Assembly: GCA_009823395.1 (NCBI GenBank)
Contig: CM020515.1
Location: forward strand, 15,421,489 to 15,485,488
DNA: 64,000 nt
Direction of reading: 5' to 3'
From: Thamnaconus septentrionalis
Lineage: Eukaryota; Chordata; Actinopteri; Tetraodontiformes; Monacanthidae
The position numbers and the translations under genes were made by a program. The notes beneath the pieces are model-generated. The model ran no database searches. It saw only the letters and a list, made by a program, of their open reading frames with translations, and was not told the origin of the DNA. Of this stretch, positions 21,098 through 34,391 are shown one piece after another (positions within the stretch are counted from its first letter, which is position 1; each line of letters begins with the position of its first letter).

Positions 21098-24000
21098 ATT
21101 AGGGTTAGTGTTACGCCTAAGGCTGAAATTGGGGTTAGGGTTTCGGGGTTCCTCACGTGCTAGAAGTCCAAATTTTACGTGGGTGTGTCTTGGGGGCTCC
21201 TGATGAAAAAGCAAGTGTCCCATGTCTCTAGGACAAAGTTGACCTTTGACCCTCATAGACTTGCATGACATTAGGGTTACACTTATGGCTGAAATTAGGG
21301 TTAGGGTTTTTGGGTTCCTCACGCGCTAGAAGCCCCAAATTTGGCGTGGGCGCTTCTTGAGGGATCCTGATGGCAAAGCAAGTGGCCCCACGTCTCTAGG
21401 ACAAAGTTGACTTTTGACCCCCATAGACTTGTATGGCATTAGGGTTGGCGTGAAGGCTGAAATTAGAGTTACGCTTAAGGTTGAAATTAGGGTTAGGGTT
21501 AGGGTTTCGGGGTTCCTCAAGTTATAGAAGTCCTAAATTTGGCGTGGGCGCTTCTTGGGGGCTCCTGATGAAAAAGCAAGTGGCCCCATGTCTCTAGGAC
21601 AAAGTTGAAATTTCACCCCATAGACTTGCATTGAATTAGGGTTAACGATAAGGCTGAAACTAGGGTTAGGGTTAGGGTTAGCTGAAATTAGGGTTAGGGT
21701 TTCAGGGTTCCTCAAGGGCTAGAAGCCCCAAATTTGGCATGGGTGCTTCTTGGGGGCTCCTGATGAAAAAGCAAGTGCCCCCATGTCTCTAGGACAAAGC
21801 TGAAATTTCACCCCATAGACTTGCATTGAATTAGGGTTAACGATAAGGCTGAAACTAGGGTTAGGGTTAGGGTTAGCTGAAATTAGGGTTAGGGTTCTGG
21901 GGTTCCTCAAGTACTAGAAGTCCCAAATTTGGCGTGGGCGCTTCTTGGAGGCTCCTGATGAAAAAGCAAGTGGCCCCATGTCTCTAGGACAAAGTTGAAA
22001 TGTCACCCAAATAGACTTGCATTGAATTAGGGTTAACGATAAGGCTGAAACTAGGGTTAGGGTTAGGGTTAGCTGAAATTAGGGTTAGGGTTTCAGGGTT
22101 TCTCAAGGGCTAGAAGCCCCAAATTTGGCGTGGGCGCTTCTTGGGGGCTCCTGATGAAAAAGCAAGTGGCCCCATGTCTCTAGGACAAAGTTGAAATTTC
22201 ACCCCATAGACTTGCATTGAATTAGGGTTAACAATAAGGCTGAAACTAGGGTTAGGGTTAGGGTTAGCTGAAATTAGGGTTAGGGTTTCAGGGTTCCTCA
22301 AGGGCTAGAAGCCCCAAATTTGGCGTGGGCGCTTCTTGGGGCTCCTGATGATAAAGCAAGTGGCCCCATGTCTCTAGGACAAAGTTGAAATTTCACCCCA
22401 TAGACTTGCATTGAATTAGGGTTAACGATAAGGCTGAAACTAGGGTTAGGGTTAGGGTTAGCTGAAATTAGGGTTAGGGTTTCAGGGTTTCTCAAGGGCT
22501 AGAAGCCCCAAATTTGGCGTGGGCGCTTCTTGGGGGCTCCTGATGAAAAAGCAAGTGGCCCCATGTCTCTAGGACAAAGTTGAAATTTCACCCCATAGAC
22601 TTGCATTGAATTAGGGTTAACGATAAGGCTGAAACTAGGGTTAGGGTTAGGGTTAGCTGAAATTAGGGTTAGGGTTTTCAGAGTTCCTCAAGGGCTAGAA
22701 GCCCCAAATTTGGCGTGGGCGCTTCTTGGGGCTCCTGATGAAAAAGCAAGTGGCCCCATGTCTCTAGGACAAAGTTGAAATTTCACCCCATAGACTTGCA
22801 TTGAATTAGGGTTAACGATAAGGCTGAAACTAGGGTTAGGGTTAGGGTTAGCTGAAATTAGGGTTAGGGTTTCAGAGTTCCTCAAGGGCTAGAAGCCCCA
22901 AATTTGGCGTGGGCGCTTCTTGGGGCTCCTGATGAAAAGCAAGTGGCCCCATGTCTCTAGGACAAAGTTGAAATTTCACCCCATAGACTTGCATTGAATT
23001 AGGGTTAACGATAAGGCTGAAACTAGGGTTAGGGTTAGGGTTAGCTGAAATTAGGGTTAGGGTTTCAGAGTTCCTCAAGGGCTAGAAGCCCCAAATTTGG
23101 CGTGGGCGCTTCTTGGGGGCTGCTGATGAAAAAGCAAGTGGCCCCATGTCTCTAGGACAAAGTTGAAATTTCACCCCATAGACTTGCATTGAATTAGGGT
23201 TAACGATAAGGCTGAAACTAGGGTTAGGGTTAGGGTTAGCTGAAATTAGGGTTAGGGTTTCAGGGTTCCTCAAGGGCTAGAAGCCCCAAATTTGGCGTGG
23301 GCGCTTCTTGGGGGCTCCTGATGATAAAGCAAGTGGCCCCATGTCTCTAGGACAAAGTTAAAATTTCACCCCATAGACTTGCATTGAATTAGGGTTAACG
23401 ATAAGGCTGAAACTAGGGTTAGGGTTAGGGTTAGTTTTATGCTTAAGGCTGGAATTAGGGTTAGGGTTTCGGGGTTCCTCACGTGCTAGAAGCCCCAAAT
23501 TTGGCATGGGCGCTTCTTGAGGGATCCAGATGACAAAGCAAGTGGCCCCATGTCTCTAGGACAAAGTTGAAATTTCACCCCATAGACTTGCATTGAATTA
23601 GGGTTAACGATAAGGCTGAAACTAGGGTTAGGGTTAGGGTTAGCTGAAATTAGGGTTAGGGTTTCAGGGTTCCTCAAGGGCTAGAAGCCCCAAATTTGGC
23701 GTGGGCGCTTCTTGGGGGCTCCTGATGAAAAAGCAAGTGGCCCCATGTCTCTAGGACAAAGTTGAAATTTCACCCCATAGACTTGCATTGAATTAGGGTT
23801 AACGATAAGGCTGAAACTAGGGTTAGGGTTAGGGTTAGCTGAAATTAGGGTTAGGGTTTCAGGGTTCCTCAAGGGCTAGAAGCCCCAAATTTGGCGTGGG
23901 CGCTTCTTGGGGGCTCCTGATGATAAAGCAAGTGGCCCCATGTCTCTAGGACAAAGTTGAAATTTCACCCCATAGACTTGCATTGAATTAGGGTTAACGA

Positions 24001-25382
24001 TAAGGCTGAAACTAGGGTTAGGGTTAGGGTTAGCTGAAATTAGGGTTAGGGTTTCAGGGTTCCTCAAGGGCTAGAAGCCCCAAATGTGGCGTGGGCGCTT
24101 CTTGGGGGCTCCTGATGATAAAGCAAGTGGCCCCATGTCTCTAGGACAAAGTTGAAATTTCACCCCATAGACTTGCATTGAATTAGGGTTAACGATAAGG
24201 CTGAAACTAGGGTTAGGGTTAGGGTTAGCTGAAATTAGGGTTAGGGTTTCAGGGTTTCTCAAGGGCTAGAAGCCCCAAATTTGGCGTGGGCGCTTCTTGG
24301 GGGCTCCTGATGAAAAAGCAAGTGGCCCCATGTCTCTAGGACAAAGTTGAAATTTCACCCATAGACTTGCATTGAATTAGGGTTAACGATAAGGCTGAAA
24401 GTAGGGTTAGGGTTAGGGTTAGGCTGGAATTAGGGTTTGGGGTTCCTCAAGTACTAGAAGTCCCAAATTTGGCATGGGCGCTTCTTGGGGCTCCTGATGA
24501 AAAAGCAAGTGGCCCCATGTCTCTAGGACAAAGTTGAAATTTCACCCCATAGACTTGCATTGAATTAGGGTTAACGATAAGGCTGAAACTAGGGTTAGGG
24601 TTAGGGTTAGCTGAAATTAGGGTTAGGGTTTCAGGGTTCCTCAAGGGCTAGAAGTCCCAAATTTGGCGTGGGCGCTTCTTGGGGCTCCTGATGAAAAGCA
24701 AGTGGCCCCATGTCTCTAGGACAAAGTTGAAATTTCACCCCATAGACTTGCATTGAATTAGGGTTAACGATAAGGCTGAAACTAGGGTTAGGGTTAGGGT
24801 TAGCTGAAATTAGGGTTAGGGTTTCAGGGTTCCTCAAGGGCTAGAAGCCCCAAATTTGGCGTGGGCGCTTCTTGGGGGCTCCTGATGATAAAGCAAGTGG
24901 CCCCATGTCTCTAGGACAAAGTTGACAAAGTTGAAATTTCACCCCATAGACTTGCATTGAATTAGGGTTAACGATAAGGCTGAAACTAGGGTTAGGGTTA
25001 GGGTTAGCTGAAATTAGGGTTAGGGTTTCAGAGTTCCTCAAGGGCTAGAAGCCCCAAATGTGGCGTGGGCGCTTCTTGGGGGCTGCTGATGAAAAAGCAA
25101 GTGGCCCCATGTCTCTAGGACAAAGTTGAAATTTCACCCCATAGACTTGCATTGAATTAGGGTTAACGATAAGGCTGAAACTAGGGTTAGGGTTAGGGTT
25201 AGTTTTATGCTTAAGGCTGAAATTAGGGTTAGGGTTTCAAGATTCCTCACATGCTAGATGCCCCAAATTTGGCGTGGTCGCTTATTTAGGGATGCTGATG
25301 TCAAAGAAAGTCGCCCCACGTCTCTTGGACAAAGTTGACTTTTGATGCCCATAGACTTTTATGGCATTAGGGTTAGCGTTAC
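21098..25382. repeat. Tandem satellite, about 22 x ~195 bp units with telomere-like TTAGGG runs
   Basis: Each unit contains 'gctagaagccccaaatttgg', 'tgtctctaggacaaagttga', 'catagacttgcattgaatta' and a G-rich part with about three consecutive TTAGGG-type repeats, a GCTGAAA spacer and two more. Copies start near 21158, 21324, 21520, 21717, 21913, 22108, 22303, 22497, 22693, 22885, 23078, 23272, 23484, 23678, 23873, 24068, 24263, 24453, 24645, 24838, 25037 and 25249. The central copies are nearly identical and the outer ones diverge, as expected for unequal exchange. The minus strand shows the same ~63-codon frame again and again; this follows from the repeat and is not a gene. Confidence 0.97.
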
Positions 25383-25861
25383 GACGATGAAGTTGGCACC
25401 AGATTCGCATTAAAAAAAAATCTGCAATTTGACCGCTAGATGGCTGTGCTTATCCCAACACTTTTCAAGATATAAAATTCAGCGAATCGTTATGTCTATG
25501 TTGAGGTGGACTTTTTTTCCAAAGTTATACAGTAGAAATGGACTACTGTGATGTCAATGGCAAAGTTGTCAACTTTGGAGTCCCCCCAAAAGGCCAAGAA
25601 TGATTTCCTGTGAAATATATCAACTGATTGTGATAGTAGAGCTCCCAGGCTTTACAATGATACCTCACATGTCCATTTCTACTGTATAATTTTGGAAAAA
25701 ATCCACCTCAACATAGACATAATAATTCGCTGAATTTTATATCTTGAAAAGTGTTGGGATAAGCACAGCCATCTAGCGGTCAAATTGCGGGATTTTCTTT
25801 TAAGGTGGAATCGAATCCAAAGAAGCACCGCGGCGAATGTGGTGCCAACTTCAGTATCGTC
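25383..25861. mobile_element. Foldback (long inverted repeat) element
   Basis: The arm at 25383-25542 ('gacgatgaagttggcacca' ... 'tacagtagaaatgga') is the near-perfect reverse complement of the arm at 25672-25861. The loop between them is about 130 bp. Both arms share 'caatttgaccgctagatggc' and 'tcccaacacttttcaagata' (complemented in the right arm). The right arm carries about 30 extra bases near its outer end. There is no coding capacity. It is most likely a non-autonomous foldback DNA transposon; family unknown. Confidence 0.85.
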
Positions 25862-25869
25862 ACCTATGT

Positions 25870-26640
25870 TCTATATCACCTCAACCAGAGGTTTTGGTAG
25901 CTTTAGAGTTTAGATTTTGACTTTGATAGTATATCATTTTTAAAGAGCTTAAGCTGTGCTGTGCTCTTTGTGTTTGTGTGGTTCTTTAGCTGCTAAGGGG
26001 AGGTGCAATTGAATGCGAGAGGATTAATCACTCAATAGACCTCTGAACAATTTGTCCCCCTCACTTGTAAAATGATGGCTACGTCCCTACCCAGAGCTAT
26101 TTTTCCTGACAAACTAATGGTTCAGTATCTGGATCTTTCTTTCTACTAGACAAAGACACGCATCTTCTCTTGATGTTGATTTATTAATTAATTAATTAAT
26201 TAATTAATTTTTAAAATGCATGTCTACTCCATTTTTCACCAGCAGGAGGCATTGTTTCACTCAATGGAGGACTACTGCTTGGTGCTGTGTGATTTATATC
26301 TATATCCATCTCTCTCTATATATGTAGATTTTCACTAATTACAACATTGACTGTTGTCATTTTTGCGTACAAAAGCTCATACATCACCCACAATAATCTA
26401 CATACTGTCCCAATTTACACACTTCAAGAAAATAATTTGTAAAAATCTTTTAAGACTAAATTCAGCATTAACATTTTGTTTCCTTTGTAGATGCCAAAGG
26501 TGAATTGTATTATTCCTATTGATAGCTGAAACAAATTTAGTACTTGCATTTTAACATTCTATGTCTAAATATTCTTGGGCTTCTATCATCAACACAAAAT
26601 GCGTGAGATAACAGGGGGAAAAAAGACATCAAACAAAAAC
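25870..26640. other. Intergenic DNA between the satellite and the mgrn1 3' end
   Basis: AT-rich, with an (ATTA)n tract near 26180-26210 and a TCTA/TATA-rich patch near 26296-26325. No gene was seen. Confidence 0.6.
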
Positions 26641-26660
26641 TATGTTCTGAAGCTTTGTTC

Positions 26661-26666
26661 TTTATT
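26661..26666 (-). other. mgrn1: Likely polyadenylation signal of mgrn1
   Basis: AATAAA on the minus strand, giving mgrn1 a 3' UTR of about 1.57 kb. No coding sequence was recognised between here and the stop at 28230. Confidence 0.55.
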
Positions 26667-28229
26667 GTTATACACATGCTGCTGTACACACGAGGAGAGA
26701 CAGATATCGATTTTACAGAGAGCCACAAACCATCTGTTGGGAGTTTTTCCTGGATACCAGGTCAATAGTGGTCAGAACAGGAAGGCACAGTGTCGAGTTG
26801 AAATGGCACAAAGGAGATGGAGAAGTGGGATGGAGCCAAATCAAAAGGTGACTGAAGAGCTGTGAGGAGCTGAAGACTCCAGCGGCTCCACATGCAAAAG
26901 TCAGGCCGTTTGCTTTTAGAGAATTAACAGAATCCAGAGCATGGAAGTTCGTTTCACCTTTTTGGTTTTCAAAAGAATCCACTTGAACCTAAATGCTGAT
27001 GTCAAACGCATAACGGCACATGGCGCTAACACAGTAAATAAACAGCTTATGAAATATTGCGGTAACAATAACAAGGGAAAACACAGGGCTCTGCACACGG
27101 ATATTGGATATAGGATATAAGTCCTGTCGATGGGTTAAAGAAAACACAAGAGTATTCCGGAGCATTTTGTTTTCAAAGAGCACTCATGTCCAACAGAACG
27201 AGCAGGCAGCCGAGTCGGTTCAAGGCACAGAGATCTAGACGCATGATGATGCAACACGTACACGAGCGAGGTCAGCCATGGTCAACGCCTCGCTGCTGCT
27301 GCCGCCTCCTCCTCCTCCTCCTCCGTCTCGCAGCTCTACATCACAGAAGCAGGACGCCGGTTTGGGACTCTGCAGAGATGCTCCACAGCCACGACGAGAA
27401 GCACGCGCACGGCACAACTACGAGTCAGCGTGCATGCAGGCGGAGCGTCTACACTTGTTGTCTGGCAGCTCTTAGAAGAATCCTAAATAATGTTCATTGA
27501 AGCTCGGTCACATACTTCACTATCAGGATTAATCGTATTTGTTTTTAAACTCTATGTAATACAAGTATACAAGTAACTACGCTGGATTCTTTAACAAGTA
27601 TGATACAAGGGTATACCACATAGTTTCTCGTAGGGCTAAAAGTGGCGTGTAAATGATTAAGACTGCGTACAGCGGCGAATAAGTCTCCTCTTGAAAGCTC
27701 GTTATAAGGAATGGATTATTAAAGATTTCGTCAGAGGGCAAAATCACTTCAGACAGACACACAGGTAGGTACGTTAAGAAACATTTCAAATAACTGCCTT
27801 AAAATCCCAAGAATGAACCTGACAGGGAAGCAACTTCCCTCTCACTCAGGCATTTTGGAGATGAGTAAAATAGCTCAACACATCCTCAACCTCCTTCATA
27901 AATTCTTTATAGTGTTGCACTTGACACACATTAAATTTAAATTACATGTGCTTAAAAGCACCGCCGTGACAGGCGGTGATGTCGTCTGGAATCAACACCA
28001 GCTTACGATGATAGAAATGTATCGGAAACAATGTTGGTCTTCAAAAAAAAAAAATCAGTCATGGGGTGAAAAACCAAAGTCTAATTGCTATGTCAATCAC
28101 ATGAGGAGGCCCCTCCCTCCTTTACCCACAGCGGCAGCTTGAAATCAGAAAGGGGGTCTGGCCGATCTTTGCAAAGTATGAAACTTTCTAAGATGGACAA
28201 TGAGAGGGAGAGAGAGACTGGGGTCAGAG

Positions 28230-31200
28230 TCAGGGGTTGAGGTGTTCATCCTCCATGTGAAGGCTGCTGGAGGGACAGAGGAGAGGCTGGCTGGAGCAGT
28301 TGGTGCTCTGGCTTTTCAGACTCTCCGTAGACTCTGAGGACCCTGGAGAAGGAGGCAGCAACAGATCAGACAACACGGCTCAGCAGAGGGGCTGAAAAAC
28401 AAACCAAAACACTTTCTCCTTCTAGCTGTGGAGCTGAGATAGGGAGGAGCGCAGCAGAGAGGAAAGGGAAGCCTACATACCAGAGTTACTCCTCCATACC
28501 AATAGAGCATTCATCAGGACCTAGAGCTGCCCAGAGTGAAGCGGGACGAAGAGACAGGACGGCCGGAAACAGAGTGTTAGGAAGAAGACGAGGCGGAGAG
28601 CACACGGGTTAGATGCACAGAGGCACAGAATCACAGCAACGAAGCTTTTGAGTAAAGAAGAGAGATGCTGTGAAATCTTGGAATCTGACGCAGGTGGAAA
28701 AAAAAACCTTTGTTCTCAGGTGTGGGATTTGTTACCTGGCAGCGACAGGTCGCCGGGCGGATCGCTCTCAGTTTTGGTCAAGCTGCTGTGTTCGCTGCCG
28801 CAGTCCTGCAGGATGTCTCCTCCCGGGTGCATCCTGTCCTCTGCAGCCCAGCAGCAGAAGTCACGTCAATTCATTTAGCGCTTGAAGAGACCGAACGTCT
28901 CCCTTCCCATCGCCACATAAACACAAAAACTCACCATCATCCGGGGACAGGGACTCTGCTGCGTCCTCTGTGGCTGTGGCCTGGAGTAAGAGGAGAAGAA
29001 AAGAAGCAGGACAGCGTGTTTAGAAACCTGCTGCAGAGTCGTCGAGGTGTCAGACGGTCAGCCGGCCGGCGGAGGGCTGGCTTACATCTGTGGGGGCGGG
29101 GCTGCTGGACAGCATGGTGTGCGGCTGCGCGTCCGACATCTCCGACAGTTTCTCTTCGTCCTCCTCCTGGATGGGTGAGGACGGGGACCTCAGGGTGCTG
29201 GATGGAGGGATAAGGCAGGAGGTCAGTGAGCGGGAGAGGCAACTGGGGAGGCAACTGGGGAGGCAACTGGGGAGGCTTCTGGTGAAATTATTAGAGGACA
29301 GGAAAACGTCCAAGTGACACGCAATTACAATCAGAAAAAAACCCACCTAGTCATGACTGAGCCCCAACTTAGTCACACACGGACTTCCTGAATTACCTGT
29401 CAGGTGACTTGCTGACTTTGCCCTTCTGCAGGCTGCCGTCGCTCAAATGCTCCGGGGAGCTCAGCTGCCGGCCGTCGTTCCCCAGGCTGCCCGAGAAGTT
29501 GATTTCGTCGTACAGGGGGGCCGACGGGATGGCGGGGGACACGGCGCGCAGGCCGTTCAGAGCCTCCAGCAGGGAGATGGGCTCGAAGCCCGGAGGGACC
29601 GAGTCGGTGCTCTGCAAGCAGGTGCAGATGAGAAGGGAACATATGAAAATTTTTTTCCATTTGCTCACACACTATAATTTGATAACAATATCAAAAAAAG
29701 CAGCAAAAAGAGAGAAAAAAAAAATCAGTATGCGGTCAACTTCCTCTTCTTCTTTTGCAGGACTTCCTGCCACATGTAAAGACTGCAAACAGCAGAGAGA
29801 GCTGAACTTCTGCTTTAGTTTCACAACATTCTCTGTGTTTATCTGGTTTCTAAGTAAAAAAAACAAACAAACTGCATAACCTGGCGGAGGTATCCCTCCC
29901 TTTATCACGCCCTGTTCTTCCTTTGGCCCGCTGCCACACGCCTCAAGCCAACATTTGCACTTCACACATGATTAAACGCACATGTGCACGAGTCTCACCG
30001 AGTGCTCGTCGTGGTCCATCGTCTGGGCCAGAACTGGGCTGAAGGAAACGGGGGAGAGCGCGCCGGGCTTTTTCCTCACAGCTCGGATCTGCAGCAGGGC
30101 TCTGAAGGCTGGTTGGAGAAACGCAGGCATGGAAACATTGTTTGTTCATCTCTCATTACCTTAGTAAACATGACTGCTTTTAAAAAGAAAGAAGCTCTTA
30201 CGCAGCCTGCAGATGGGACAGTTGTTGGCCTGGTAGCGCAGCGTGTCGGCACACGAGTTGCAGAGGCACAGATGCCTGCAGGGGAGGATGAGGGTGTCTC
30301 GCAGGTCCGACAGACACACAACACACTCGTTGCTGTTGTCGCTGTTCTCGTCATCCGAGGGCTGGATGAAGGATAAACGCATCCGATTAGACCTCGAGGC
30401 AACGCGACAGCAGGGAACTCGGTTCGTTAAAAGAGTGAAGCGGTGACGTCTGCACTAAAACCTTTGTTTCTTGGTTGTTCTTGTTCTCGATCCCATAGAT
30501 CTCCTGTAAGAGGTAGCTCACGCGGTCCACCTGCCCCACACACACAATCCGTTAGATTTGAACAGGCAAACACAACCAAAGTGTGAGCTAAATTGTCACA
30601 CAATAAAGTGTTGACATGAGGACCTACAATTTGCTTCTGCTTCAGTGGCTTGACAGAGAAACTGCCATCGACGTGCTGCAGGTTAAAAAAAAAGAAGAGG
30701 AAACAAAACAATTTTAACTTAACAAGGCCTCATTAAAAATGAAACCACTTCATTTAATTCTTCTGTATACGTACTCGCTCAAAGGCAGCTAAAAGAACGT
30801 GAGCATGTCCCAGGCAATCTAGGAAAAAAAAATACATGGATTTTTTAAAAGTGCTTTCAACAGCCAAATATCTGCTGACTTGTTTGGCCAACTTACCATC
30901 TCCTTCATCGACCACAGCTTGAATCACCATGGGAAACACTCCTCGGTCAAGGTCAAAGTTCAGCTTGGAGGGAACGGATGTGCACGTTTAGAAACGGAGA
31001 ACCTGCGTCAAACCGTGGCAAAAATCCCCTTCGACTGCCGATACTTACGTCTTCCTCCTTCCACTCGCTGAAGTCGATCTTGAAGGACGGCATGGAGAAC
31101 TGCTGGCTCACGCCCCGCTTGTAGTGAACAGTTTCAGAGACCAGAGAGGGATTCTTCGGGCTGTAACTGCAGGGAGACGGGCGGAGAGCAAAGGTAGTAA

Positions 31201-33192
31201 AGGACTTCTTCCATTGGAGATTTAGACCGATTAACTGAACTAAACAAACAAAACTACATTTCTGTGGGGTTTATTTTCAACATGTGCTTGAATCACAATT
31301 AAAAAAAAAATCCCACAATAAAAGGCTGAGCCAGATCAAATGTTTGCATCTCGGAAATGTGTTCCCATGAAAAAGACTGTCGGACTGGGGGGAAAGAACC
31401 CAAAACTAAACAAAACAAAGCAAAAACATTTCAGTCAGAATGTTTGGAGAGCCAAACCGCACCGTCATCCTGAAAAAATACAACTTCACTGTGAACTATT
31501 ATTTGATCCTCTACCTCCAAGACTTGACAGCAGTATCCATGGTTACCAGTGGCTGCTAAGGAGACACAGCATCTATTCTGGTCTTTGTGCTCTCAGGCTT
31601 ACATCGCTCGGTTTCGGTCTCTGTGGCACAGTGCTTTTCATCTATTCTATAAAGCTGCAGCTTTGCCTCGCAAGTCTGCATGTGCAAAGGATGTTTTTGG
31701 CCTGTCTTATTGAAAAATACTTTTCTGCAAAGTGCTCCAAAGAGCTTCATTTTAAAAATGATTTCATACACTGCCATCCCGTTGGAGAACTCCTCAAAGG
31801 CCTGGCAATAAAGGGTGATGGCCACCCGAGCATCGGCATCAAAGGTGAACTCCACACCGTACTGGACCTTTGGTTTTCCACCCTCCTCCACCGGAGCGTC
31901 AGAATCATCTTTGTACCTACATGTATATGAGACAAGTCTGAATCAGCAAACAGAGGAGTGACTGTTGGGAACCTTCAGTGCTACTTCTGACTACACTTAC
32001 CTGACCAGTCGCAGAGAATCCTTTCTAATGTTGACCAGGCTCCTCAGGGTTTTCACAGGCTCGTGAGGCGCAGGTGTCACATATGGAAACTGGTGCAGAG
32101 AACAGCAGGGTAAGCACTGAAGCTCAGCATAATATGCAATGCTAAAAAAAAAAACCCCCAGGCGACAGAGTTTGTCTGTCCGTCCTCACCTGCACCGGCC
32201 TGTTTCCAAGGAAATTCAGGTCCATATTTTCTCCAAAGAGGTATCCCTCAGGATGTGGAGTGTCAAACTTCTCTCCTCCCATGAAAAAGTGGCTCGCAAA
32301 GTAATTCCCTGAGGAAGGTAGAAAAGAAAATGACTAGGAAGATCACCTGGAGCAAGACATTTCTAACTTTAAATGAGCTGTCTGGAAAAGAGTGGCCCCA
32401 AAATGCATTACTGTGGGGAAAAAAGATTTATCTAATTATTTATGAAGATCCATTTTTCAAACTTGAAATTGCAGTTATATAAAAAGGAGCCGTAATGAGA
32501 CCAAAATTCCAAAAATAAACTCAGATAATGACAAAGTGATCTGGGCAAATCCTAGGTGATATGGATTATTTAATAAGATAATTAAAGCGCAATGAAGAAG
32601 CCATTGAACGTTTCTGCTTCAAATATAGCTGGTTTGTTTACACAGATGCTTGATGACCATCAATCTGCGATGGAGATCCAACATTTTAGAACGTTTGTAA
32701 TATATATATACACAAAAGATTCTGGTAAAAGAAATGCAACATTTTTCATGCACAACGACCACTGACCTACTGTTACCACACAGCGTCATTAGAGGCAATT
32801 ATATTAACGTCAGCTTGTTAGCAATTAGCCTTACGTCAGAGATGTGTTAAATAACTGACCATTCCATTCAAAATTATAAATGCGGGGGTCAATTATAATA
32901 GCTGTCGCATCTTATCAGTTGAAAATTGTCTCTAGAGAGTAACAAACACGCTGGCTGACGCTCCAAGGAAGATCGATGGAAGCTCGCCACCGCTACTTGT
33001 TAATACGTCATCACCACTTTCAAAAGATAAACAACATCTCACTTCCCTTTGACAATTTGTGGCTGTTCACAATCCAAAATAGAGATGCTGCCACAGTCAC
33101 TTACCCGACTTGGGTGGGAATCGATAGGCCGAGTTGGCCTGGATGTCGATATCCTCGACACCAGCGATCCTGCGACTCAGGATGGAGCCCAT
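28230..33192 (-). CDS. mgrn1: Mahogunin RING finger 1, E3 ubiquitin ligase (mgrn1)
   Basis: Sixteen exons (high to low coordinate): 33192-33105, 32308-32190, 32089-32001, 31916-31770, 31166-31049, 30963-30897, 30818-30775, 30675-30628, 30530-30462, 30361-30202, 30108-29999, 29611-29397, 29197-29086, 28980-28935, 28840-28736, 28342-28230. Phases close to 549 residues. The N-terminus [20 protein letters not shown] has a Gly2 fit for myristoylation. A conserved domain ahead of the RING includes [13 protein letters not shown]. The RING starts at Cys276 (CVVC ... PCRHLCLC ... CPIC). A PSAP motif at residues 382-385 matches the TSG101-binding site by which MGRN1 regulates endosomal sorting; the family also acts in melanocortin signalling. 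Features such as [12 protein letters not shown] favour MGRN1 over RNF157. The last exon encodes the [17 protein letters not shown] tail ending in HLNP. Confidence 0.96.
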
Positions 33193-34360
33193 CTTCCTCC
33201 GCTGGATCTTCTGCGAGCTATCGAAGCGGCTAGCGAGCGGCTAACAGAGGCTCCGCGGCTCCGAGCGGCTCCGCCTTGAGCTTCACCGGCGCCAACACAG
33301 ACGACAACCTCCGGCACACACAAAAGTCGCTGTTAATGTCTCATGTTTGCGCGTTGTGTGAGTCCGTGCGAATGTCGCTCAAGGCGAAGCTAACAGGAAG
33401 CGAGCTGAGACGGGCTGTTGTTTTGCCAGAGGTGTGCTAGCGCAGCGGGCGGAGACGCTGATTGGCTGTTTCCAAGCGTTTCCCAAAATTGCAGTCGTTC
33501 GCTTTCGGTGTTGGGGCCGCCCGGCGGGGCGGAGAGATGTGCTGGCAAAGTCTATCAAGACTGTCATGTCTCACAATTTTCAGCCGTGAACTTGTTTGAA
33601 CCTTAATCGTTCTATAGTCATGTCCTAACAACAACAACAAACAAAAAAAAAACACGAAGAACAGAAATGAAAACTCGACACTAAGTGTAAATAAGTCACG
33701 AGCTTTTACCTCCATCTCGACGTCGTGAATAACTGCAAACAGCGAAGTGAATGTAAACAAACGCACACTTGTATTCTTACAATGGAAAAATACGATACAT
33801 CTCGATACATATCCATCGCTTAAAGAATGGAACAGAATGCTTGTCAAACGATTCGAGTGCATTATGTAAAAAATTATCAAACATGCACAGTAATACAGTC
33901 AAGTCTCTTTTTTTGTAACACTTAGTGCACGGTCCCTGTCAGCGCACGTTGAAAATACAGTCGTTCTTCAATTGTAATGGCACATTACACCACAAGAGGG
34001 CGCTGAACACACTTTTTCATTTTCTCTCAGGTTTACTGCCAAATCATCTGATGGAGACAGACTAATTTCCATTTAAGGAAATGTCGAGTTGTAGAAACTA
34101 CACAGCAATGTAGATTTATTTATTAATATGTATTTATAAATGGTGCCCAACCTTTACTCTGGGTGTAAACATTATGTTGTGTTTGTAATTGACGGTTAAA
34201 AACAATGTGGCATAAATACTGAAAGATAAAAGGCGCCTTTGGGTCACATTTCGCTACTTATATTGAGCGCAAAGCAATAATATGTTTGTGTTGCCACTAT
34301 GTTTTGCCACTGATGTTGGGTTGGTGGTTGACGATGTCACACAATGTCATTATATTGTAA

Positions 34361-34391
<31 letters not shown>

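Noticed and set aside
21326..25041. Repeated minus-strand frames of 63-68 codons starting MRNPETLTLISANPNPNPS in many satellite units
   Set aside because: They are the same repeat unit read in the same frame. The Asn-Pro runs are translated telomere-like repeats, and units with small indels break the frame. There is no sign of protein selection.
21098..25382. Regularly spaced repeats suggesting a CRISPR array
   Set aside because: The whole ~195-bp unit is repeated without unique spacers, and the DNA is vertebrate.
28230..33192. Alternative identity RNF157
   Set aside because: [20 protein letters not shown] and the AIPSAPLY region match MGRN1, as does the neighbouring cdip1.
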